NCBI GenBank assembly: GCA_030535815.1
Contig: JAUNRD010000042.1
Span: 1 to 10,017, forward strand
Length of the DNA: 10,017 bases
DNA from: Clostridia bacterium
GTDB lineage: Bacteria > Bacillota > Clostridia > CAKSNL01 > HGM11501
Direction of reading: 5' to 3'
In this document: piece by piece, positions 5,746 to 10,017 of the stretch
Layout: each line of letters begins with the position of its first letter
Position numbering within the stretch: the stretch's first letter is position 1
Translations under genes and position numbers: made by a program
The notes under the pieces: generated by a model
Told to the model about the DNA's origin: nothing
Database searches by the model: none
The model's input: only the letters and a program-made list of their open reading frames with translations

Positions 5746-7149
5746 ATGCAAAGAGAAAAATTCGGATCAAGACTCGGCTTCATCCTGATTTCAGCAGGAT
5801 GTGCCATCGGACTCGGTAATGTTTACCGTTTCCCCATTTTAACAGGAGGCTACGGCGGTGGCTTCTTCGTACTCATTTATATCGCATTCCTTTTACTTTT
5901 AGGGCTTCCCATTATGACGGCAGAGCTTACTGTCGGCCGTGCCAGCCAGAGAAGTATAGCATCAAGCTTTGACGTGCTTGAAAAGCCCGGTCAGAAATGG
6001 CACTGGATGAAGTATATGGGTATCGCAGGAAACTATCTTCTTATGATGTTCTACACCACCATTTCTTCCTGGATGTTCATCTATTTCGGAAAGTATTTAA
6101 CAGGCTCTATTCTTACCGCACAGACCGTGCCTGAGCTTGGCGACGTTTTCGGTGCAACCGTTACAAACACTCCTTTAATCATAATTATGACATTTGTGGT
6201 TATCATTCTCTGCTTCAGCATCTGCTCACTCGGTCTTCAGAAGGGCGTTGAAAGAATAACCAAGGTTATGATGATACTCCTTTTCGCACTTATGATAGGC
6301 CTTGCAATTTACTCCTGTACACTTAAGGGCGGCCTTGAAGGTCTTAAGTTCTACCTTATTCCTTCCGTTGAAAACCTTCAGAAGGCAGGCGCATGGACAG
6401 TAATTTCCGCTGCTATGGGACAGGCTTTCTTCTCACTTAGTATCGGTATCGGTTCAATTGCAATCTTCGGTTCCTACATCAGCAAGGAAAAGAGACTTTT
6501 GGGCGAAGCTGCTACTATCATTTCCCTTGATACATCCGTTGCTTTAATCTCAGGTCTCATCGTATTCCCCGCTTGCTTTGCTTATGCAGGCGGCGTAAAT
6601 GCAGATCCCGGAACAGTTGGAGCAAGCTTCTTATTCACCACACTTTCTTCCATATTCAATGCAATGGCTCAGCCTATCGGACAGATAGTTGGTATCCTTT
6701 TCTTCCTGTTTATGATTTTCGCTGCTCTTTCAACGGTTATCGCAGTGTTTGAAAACATTATGTCCTTCTGGCTTGAGCTTACAAAGTGTAGCAGAGTTAA
6801 AGCCGCAATTATAAACATCGTGCTTATGTGCGTTCTTTCCCTTCCCTGTATCTTGGGCTTTACCGTATGGTCAGGCTTTGCATGGGGATCAGGCGGTTCC
6901 AAAGGAATTATGGATCTTGAGGACTTCATCATAAGTAACAACCTCCTTCCCTTAGGCTCACTTTGCTACGTACTTTTCTGTACCTACAATAAGCACGGCT
7001 GGGGATGGAGCAACTTTATGACTGAGGTTAACACAGGTAAAGGTCTCGCCTTCCCCAAGTGGCTCAGAGTATATGTAAAATATGTTCTTCCCTTAATTAT
7101 CCTTATCGTATGGGTTCAGGGCTGGGTTACAATGTTTTACTCAAAATAA
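5746..7149 (+). CDS. Neurotransmitter:sodium symporter (NSS/SNF, LeuT-fold) family transporter
   Basis: This 467-residue integral membrane protein is of normal length for bacterial NSS transporters, which import amino acids or related amines with Na+. TM1 carries the family signature: AGCAIGLGNVYRFP (17-30) with the unwound GLGN and conserved Asn25, followed by GGYGGGFF. TM6 has the unwound AFFSLSIGIGSI (227-238), aligning with the LeuT FFTLSLG substrate segment. TM8 has AALSTVIAVFEN (326-337) at the Na2 region. Other hydrophobic spans are at about 38-60, 90-117, 142-164, 171-192, 254-281, 303-325, 350-376, 395-413 and 442-464, giving 11-12 helices. The first TM1 sodium-site residue, Asn in LeuT, is Cys19 here; bacterial homologues often have Ser or Ala there. 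A GAGAGG ribosome binding site precedes the ATG. The gene ends inside a strong terminator. Substrate unknown. Confidence 0.94.
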   Translation: MQREKFGSRLGFILISAGCAIGLGNVYRFPILTGGYGGGFFVLIYIAFLLLLGLPIMTAELTVGRASQRSIASSFDVLEKPGQKWHWMKYMGIAGNYLLMMFYTTISSWMFIYFGKYLTGSILTAQTVPELGDVFGATVTNTPLIIIMTFVVIILCFSICSLGLQKGVERITKVMMILLFALMIGLAIYSCTLKGGLEGLKFYLIPSVENLQKAGAWTVISAAMGQAFFSLSIGIGSIAIFGSYISKEKRLLGEAATIISLDTSVALISGLIVFPACFAYAGGVNADPGTVGASFLFTTLSSIFNAMAQPIGQIVGILFFLFMIFAALSTVIAVFENIMSFWLELTKCSRVKAAIINIVLMCVLSLPCILGFTVWSGFAWGSGGSKGIMDLEDFIISNNLLPLGSLCYVLFCTYNKHGWGWSNFMTEVNTGKGLAFPKWLRVYVKYVLPLIILIVWVQGWVTMFYSK

Positions 7150-7181
7150 AAAGAGCATCGGAAAATTCCGATGCTCTTTTT
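7148..7181. terminator. Strong bidirectional rho-independent terminator
   Basis: A 16-base perfect inverted repeat (AAAAAGAGCATCGGAA at 7148-7163 and its complement at 7166-7181) surrounds AA. It can fold as a stem of about 14 bp with T-rich tails on both strands. It lies between the convergent NSS gene (its stop codon overlaps the left arm) and the glycosidase gene (its stop codon overlaps the right arm), and should end transcription from both sides. Confidence 0.95.
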
Positions 7182-9049
7182 TACCTTTTCACTTCGCCGA
7201 AATATTCAAGCAGCATTTCCATCATTCTTGCGCTTCCGCTTCCGTTGGGCTGCCAGGGACAGTATCTTGGATTTATTGAACAGTATCTTTCCGAAACCAC
7301 CATTTCGCTCGTCATTCCGTAATGCATCATGGCAGAAAGAGTATGGAAAGCCTTTTCTCTCTCGCCTGATGCCACCCACGCCTTAAGCCAGTAGGTTTCA
7401 CTCTGCATGGTATACCACACATCGCCGTAACCGCCGAAATATGCCTCGTCCCACATACTTTCACAGCTTGTCATTCTGCCTGTAAGCCCCTTTACAAACT
7501 GACCGCGCTTAATGAAATAATTTTCCATCTGCTTCATCATCCTGCTTCCCGGTTCGATAAAACCGGTATAAAGCAAAAAGGGCGCGCCGTCGGTATAATA
7601 GCTGTAGGTATGGCTGTCGCAAAAATCTATTCCAAGCTCGTGAGGAAAGATATATTCCTCGTCATCCTCGTGACCTTTCCAGAGTGAATCTCTTATATCA
7701 GATATAGCTTTACTGTAGCTTTCATATATCGCCTTTGTCTTTTCATATTCTTCGTGTCTGAAAACCCCGAGTGCCTCAACCATAAAGGATAACGCCTTTA
7801 CGTTGTAGCTGTCGGTAAAGGTCCAGAACTGTGCCACATCATTCCAGTCGCTCCCCTTGCCGGGCGGAAAAATGCCGTAATATCCGCCGCTTCTTTCAGC
7901 ACTTCTCTTCCTTTCAATCCAGTCTCTCATGGAAATAAGATGGGGAAGAAAATAGTCAAATTCGCTTTTTTCTTTCGTTGCAAGAAGATGGGTGCTTATC
8001 GCCCATATAACGGCACCGGTAAAGTTTTCCCAGCCTGCCGTACTTCCGATTTTCCCCTTATCCGGGCCGTCCTTGGTGAGCCAGCGCTCGCAGTAATATC
8101 TGCAGGCTTCAAAGGTATAATCTGAAAGCCCCACTCTGTCAAGCATGGAAATAATCTGCGTCCCCTCATAGGGCCACACAAACCTTCCCACATCACCCTG
8201 ACGCACCGTAACAAGGTCGCTTCCCTCATAGTGCGCCAGCATCTGCATAAGCTGCATTGCCATATGATAAAACACATCAAGATATTTCCCTTCTGCATCC
8301 GGAAGGGTTTTTATTTTGCTTTTAATATTTTCCCAGTAAGAAACCGCCTTTGTCCTTTCTTCTTCATATGAAAAGCTTTCAATGTCGCCGTTTTCACAAA
8401 TAGCACCGGTGTAGCTCACGCTCTCGCCCGGCATAAGGGAATAGTTAATTTTAAAATAGTCAGAAGGATAAAAGCTGTAGCCCTCTATGTCTCCTTTAAC
8501 AAAGGAAACATCCCCCTCTATTTTAATTGTTGCAGTTCCGCTTTTTGCCTTGCCCTTGCCACATTCCTTCCAGGTTCGTTTAAGCAAAAACCAGTTTTTA
8601 TAGTTGGGGCTGTAGGGAGAATACCCTTCCTGATGCTGATTAAGCATATACTTTTCGCTGCCCGATCTCACCATAATGCCAAGGGAACTTTCTGCCTTAC
8701 AATCCTTATTGTTAGAAAGAGTAATCTTGAAATATACCTTAGGGTTTCTTCCCTCACCCGCAAAGGCTTCAAGGCGCACGGTGCACTCCTCTTCATTTAC
8801 CATCTCATAAATGGGAATTCCCGGTGCAGGAGGAGTAAATTTCGTTTTATCAAGGTCAAAGCCTTCCATATTTTCTCCGTAAAGCAGAATAAATCCGATT
8901 CCCGGCTGCCCCACGTGAGCTCCGTTATCCAGAAGGCAGGAATTCAATATCTTCATATCCGGGCACATCATTATAAGCCTCTCGGAAAGAGGACGGTGGA
9001 GGTATATTTTATTTGTAAGCGGTCTTTGCCACATTGTCTTTCCACTCAT
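7181..9049 (-). CDS. Probable cytoplasmic six-hairpin ((alpha/alpha)6-barrel) glycoside hydrolase, family not identified
   Basis: This protein has 622 residues and no signal peptide or membrane segment. Residues 1-230 are rich in beta strands and Gly/Pro/Tyr, like the N-terminal supersandwich of inverting glycosidases. Residues 250-622 look like an (alpha/alpha)6 toroid: repeated amphipathic helices separated by loops with aromatic and acidic clusters. Candidate catalytic or binding sites are WPYEGTQ (Glu295), STAGWENFTGA (336-346), GSDWND (399-404), CESMWDEAYFGGYGD (529-543) and SERY near Glu587. Such folds occur in rhamnosidase, fucosidase, glucosidase and cellobiose-phosphorylase-like families; I cannot assign one. 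The ATG at 9049 has only a weak GAGTG upstream; the ATG at 9034 (Met6), with GGAAAG just before it, is an alternative start. A good promoter lies about 95 nt upstream. It is monocistronic and ends in the bidirectional terminator. Confidence 0.82.
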   Translation of the reverse strand: MSGKTMWQRPLTNKIYLHRPLSERLIMMCPDMKILNSCLLDNGAHVGQPGIGFILLYGENMEGFDLDKTKFTPPAPGIPIYEMVNEEECTVRLEAFAGEGRNPKVYFKITLSNNKDCKAESSLGIMVRSGSEKYMLNQHQEGYSPYSPNYKNWFLLKRTWKECGKGKAKSGTATIKIEGDVSFVKGDIEGYSFYPSDYFKINYSLMPGESVSYTGAICENGDIESFSYEEERTKAVSYWENIKSKIKTLPDAEGKYLDVFYHMAMQLMQMLAHYEGSDLVTVRQGDVGRFVWPYEGTQIISMLDRVGLSDYTFEACRYYCERWLTKDGPDKGKIGSTAGWENFTGAVIWAISTHLLATKEKSEFDYFLPHLISMRDWIERKRSAERSGGYYGIFPPGKGSDWNDVAQFWTFTDSYNVKALSFMVEALGVFRHEEYEKTKAIYESYSKAISDIRDSLWKGHEDDEEYIFPHELGIDFCDSHTYSYYTDGAPFLLYTGFIEPGSRMMKQMENYFIKRGQFVKGLTGRMTSCESMWDEAYFGGYGDVWYTMQSETYWLKAWVASGEREKAFHTLSAMMHYGMTSEMVVSERYCSINPRYCPWQPNGSGSARMMEMLLEYFGEVKR

Positions 9050-9144
9050 TTAATCACTCGTTTCTGTTAAAGTACTCATACGTTTTTTCGGATATTTACA
9101 GATAACCCTTACTCCGTTCCCGTTTCAATATATATGCTGCTTTT

Positions 9145-9173
9145 ATATTACCATACCGCATCAAAAAAATCAA
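9145..9173 (-). promoter_or_regulatory. Sigma-A-type promoter of the glycosidase gene
   Basis: On the minus strand TTGATT (9173-9168) and TAATAT (9150-9145) are separated by exactly 17 nt. Transcription would start near 9137, leaving an 85-90 nt leader before the ATG at 9049. No riboswitch or clear operator is visible in that leader. Confidence 0.6.
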
Positions 9174-9315
9174 CCGCCGGGATAAAACAAAAAAATTCAG
9201 CATAAAAAAGGATCATAATTTTTCGTTAATCATTGGAAAAACGAAAAAGTAACTACTGAAAATACTCCTGGCGGCTTCATTTATATAAAAGAAGGCGGAA
9301 AACTTTTGTAAATAG
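9174..9315. other. AT-rich intergenic stretch without a recognisable gene
   Basis: This part of the 9050-9356 gap holds no ORF with a start codon and ribosome binding site. On the plus strand, 30 codons (9219-9308) are open and end in TAA at 9309-9311; the last part reads TTENTPGGFIYIKEGGKLL. There is no Met, so it is either chance or the tail of a decayed gene. Nothing else was seen. Confidence 0.5.
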
Positions 9316-9351
9316 AAAAAACATCCCCCAACTTTTATCAAAGTCGGGGGG
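9316..9351 (-). terminator. Rho-independent terminator at the end of the tRNA-Ser repeat array
   Basis: On the minus strand CCCCC-G-ACTTT, a GATA loop and AAAGT-T-GGGGG form a stem with one G/T wobble position, followed closely by a run of T residues (9321-9316). It begins 5 nt after the last tRNA-3'-end copy and would stop minus-strand transcripts from the tRNA region before the glycosidase promoter. Its sequence is unlike the terminators inside the 224-bp units. Confidence 0.85.
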
Positions 9352-9356
9352 TAATA

Positions 9357-9379
9357 TGGCGGAGTAGGAGAGATTTGAA
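9357..9379 (-). pseudogene. tRNA-Ser(GCU) 3'-end fragment (T-loop to CCA), distal copy
   Basis: The 23 nt are identical to the last 23 nt of the intact tRNA at 9805-9827: T-loop, 3' T-stem strand, 3' acceptor strand, discriminator G and CCA. The 5' T-stem strand (GAGAG) is replaced by unrelated sequence and no 5' acceptor partner is present, so it cannot fold as a tRNA. It resembles an attachment-site duplication or the join of a tandem duplication. Confidence 0.9.
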
Positions 9380-9540
9380 ACGTAAACGTCCACTCGAAAA
9401 CATAGTCGCCTGCAGCGCTCGCAAGCTCACTTCCAGGCTTCTTGTTTTCTCTCTTTTCGCGTTCCCTTCATCCGCCACCGGCGGCGGTCACGCTCAAACC
9501 CCCGCCGGTTCCCGTCGCTCGAGTTCAAATCTTAAATACG

Positions 9541-9575
9541 CAAAAACAAAAAGCACATCCTTTCGGATATGCTTT
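9541..9575 (-). terminator. Rho-independent terminator inside the distal 224-bp unit
   Basis: On the minus strand AAAGCATATCC, a GAAA tetraloop and GGATGTGCTTT form an 11-bp stem (one T/G wobble), followed by TTGTTTTTG. It begins 5 nt after the tRNA-fragment CCA of the proximal unit, exactly as the identical copy follows the intact tRNA. Confidence 0.85.
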
Positions 9576-9580
9576 CTGCT

Positions 9581-9603
9581 TGGCGGAGTAGGAGAGATTT
9601 GAA
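9581..9603 (-). pseudogene. tRNA-Ser(GCU) 3'-end fragment (T-loop to CCA), proximal copy
   Basis: This is the same 23-nt fragment as at 9357-9379 and lies between the two 224-bp cores. It lacks the 5' T-stem strand and everything upstream, so it is not a functional tRNA. Confidence 0.9.
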
Positions 9604-9764
9604 ACGTAAACGTCCACTCGAAAACATAGTCGCCTGCAGCGCTCGCAAGCTCACTTCCAGGCTTCTTGTTTTCTCTCTTTTCGCGTTCCCTTCATCCGCC
9701 ACCGGCGGCGGTCACGCTCAAACCCCCGCCGGTTCCCGTCGCTCGAGTTCAAATCTTAAATACG

Positions 9765-9799
9765 CAAAAACAAAAAGCACATCCTTTCGGATATGCTTT
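9765..9799 (-). terminator. Rho-independent terminator of the tRNA-Ser operon
   Basis: The same 11-bp GAAA-capped stem with T-rich tail as at 9541-9575 starts only 5 nt after the CCA of the intact tRNA-Ser(GCU). This is the normal place for a tRNA operon terminator, suggesting the 224-bp unit captured it rather than carrying it in. Confidence 0.88.
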
Positions 9800-9804
9800 C
9801 TGCT

Positions 9805-9896
9805 TGGCGGAGTAGGAGAGATTTGAACTCTCGCGCCGGTTTCCCGACCTACGCCCTTAGCAGGGGCGCCTCTTCGGCCAACTTGAGTACTACTCC
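9805..9896 (-). tRNA. tRNA-Ser(GCU)
   Basis: This is a complete class II tRNA of 92 nt with encoded CCA. The acceptor stem is GGAGTAG/CTACTCC with discriminator G. The D arm is CTC...GAG with GG in the loop, and the anticodon stem is CGCCC/GGGCG around CTGCTAA, giving anticodon GCT. A long variable arm contains CGG-GAAA-CCG, and the T arm is GAGAG-TTCAAAT-CTCTC. It reads AGC/AGU codons. It follows tRNA-Ser(UGA) by 55 nt on the same strand, so the two are probably one transcript. Its 3' end is duplicated twice downstream. Confidence 0.97.
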
Positions 9897-9906
9897 AAGA
9901 TATAGC

Positions 9907-9920
9907 CGCAGCTTTCTGCG
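9907..9920 (-). other. Small hairpin in the spacer between the two tRNA-Ser genes
   Basis: CGCAG and CTGCG flank a 4-nt loop in the 55-nt spacer. There is no T-run, so it is not a terminator; it may assist transcript processing between the tRNAs or be chance. Confidence 0.3.
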
Positions 9921-9951
9921 TACTTATTAAATTAGCGCCTGAATAAAAAAA

Positions 9952-10017
9952 TGGCGGAGAGGGTGGGATTCGAACCCACGCGCCCTTTCGGACAAACGGT
10001 TTTCAAGACCGCCTCGT
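9952..10017 (-). tRNA. tRNA-Ser(UGA), 5' part outside the window
   Basis: The last 66 nt of a class II tRNA are visible. The anticodon loop CTTGAAA (anticodon TGA) lies in a stem ending ACCG, followed by a variable arm GTCC-GAAA-GGGC, the T arm GTGGG-TTCGAAT-CCCAC, the 3' acceptor strand CTCTCC, discriminator G and encoded CCA. It reads UCN codons, mainly UCA. The acceptor 5' strand and D arm lie beyond the right edge. Confidence 0.95.

Larger units (their letters stand above)
9357..9580 (-). repeat. 224-bp tandem unit, copy distal to tRNA-Ser(GCU)
   Basis: This is one of two head-to-tail copies that are identical over all 224 positions by eye. In minus-strand order it contains a terminator hairpin (9575-9541), a structured GC-rich core (about 9532-9371) and a 23-nt exact copy of the tRNA-Ser(GCU) 3' end (9379-9357). 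The core has nested pairing GAAAACA/TGTTTTC (9396-9402 with 9443-9449) enclosing GCCTG/CAGGC (9408-9412 with 9434-9438), and a CCGCC/GGCGG hairpin (9472-9484). It is bounded by inverted copies of AGATTTGAA (9371-9379 and 9524-9532). Core blocks match the repeat at 1351-1490. No credible protein is encoded: the plus-strand frame through it is antisense tRNA and repeat sequence. Confidence 0.95.
9581..9804 (-). repeat. 224-bp tandem unit, copy adjacent to tRNA-Ser(GCU)
   Basis: This is the second copy, abutting the 3' end of the intact tRNA at 9805. It is identical to the distal copy, so the period is 224 throughout, and similarity runs on for 23 nt into the intact tRNA (9805-9827) before diverging. 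The layout is therefore tRNA, terminator, core, tRNA 3' end, terminator, core, tRNA 3' end. Perfect identity implies recent duplication or active homogenisation. Confidence 0.95.

Noticed and set aside
7996..8298. 100-codon minus-strand frame inside the glycosidase
   Set aside because: This is a shadow frame of the 622-residue gene: Cys/Arg/Trp-rich, no ribosome binding site and no recognisable domain.
9357..9804. CRISPR array
   Set aside because: Units are 224 bp, identical throughout, with no short repeat/variable spacer pattern and no cas genes.
9357..9804. Insertion sequence
   Set aside because: No transposase frame exists on either strand and the only inverted ends are 9-nt T-arm-like sequences. 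At most it is a non-autonomous element, so it is annotated as a repeat.
9375..9826. Two plus-strand frames (75 and 85 codons, 9375-9602 and 9569-9826) with near-identical products
   Set aside because: They run through the antisense strand of the tRNA 3' ends, the terminators and the structured repeat core. The duplicated protein is just the 224-bp tandem repeat read in frame. ORFs antisense to tRNA are a common source of false gene calls, and composition is low-complexity Ser/Arg/Ala.

Overview
The window looks like a chromosomal stretch of a low-to-moderate GC Gram-positive anaerobe of class Clostridia, most likely a Lachnospiraceae relative. This is an inference from gene content, AGGAGG-type ribosome binding sites, the promoter style and the tRNA sequences; no taxonomic marker gene is present.

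Layout. Positions 1-4449 hold a minus-strand cluster. In transcription order it encodes a GDSL/SGNH esterase, aldose 1-epimerase (galM), a SLOG-family Rossmann protein overlapping galM by 4 nt, an MgtC/SapB membrane protein, PgeF (laccase-domain peptidoglycan editing factor), and the first 165 residues of a family 5 extracellular solute-binding lipoprotein that runs off the left edge. Gaps are 4-20 nt at most junctions. The exceptions are a 116-nt AT-rich leader in front of the MgtC gene and a roughly 180-nt GC-rich structured repeat between the MgtC gene and pgeF. Facing this cluster across a 139-nt region with two well-formed back-to-back promoters is a plus-strand pair: an iron-dependent alcohol dehydrogenase (TTG start) and an NSS-family sodium symporter. 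A strong bidirectional terminator (7148-7181) separates that pair from a convergent minus-strand gene for a 622-residue cytoplasmic six-hairpin-type glycosidase. The right end (9316-10017) is a minus-strand tRNA-Ser region: the 3' part of tRNA-Ser(UGA), then an intact tRNA-Ser(GCU), then an unusual repeat array.

How the genes fit together. The SGNH esterase, GalM, the glycosidase, the solute-binding protein and the alcohol dehydrogenase suit a fermentative, carbohydrate-scavenging cell. The esterase could deacylate sugars whose anomers GalM interconverts. This is inferred from context only.

Most notable signal. Directly downstream of tRNA-Ser(GCU) are two perfect head-to-tail copies of a 224-bp unit (9357-9804). 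Each copy carries a rho-independent terminator, a roughly 160-bp GC-rich structured core bounded by inverted T-arm sequence, and an exact 23-nt copy of the tRNA 3' end including CCA. The core shares ordered sequence blocks with the repeat between the MgtC gene and pgeF at about 1360-1490, so one dispersed structured-repeat family appears at two loci here. At one locus it is linked to tRNA 3' ends; at the other its edge supplies a gene's stop codon.
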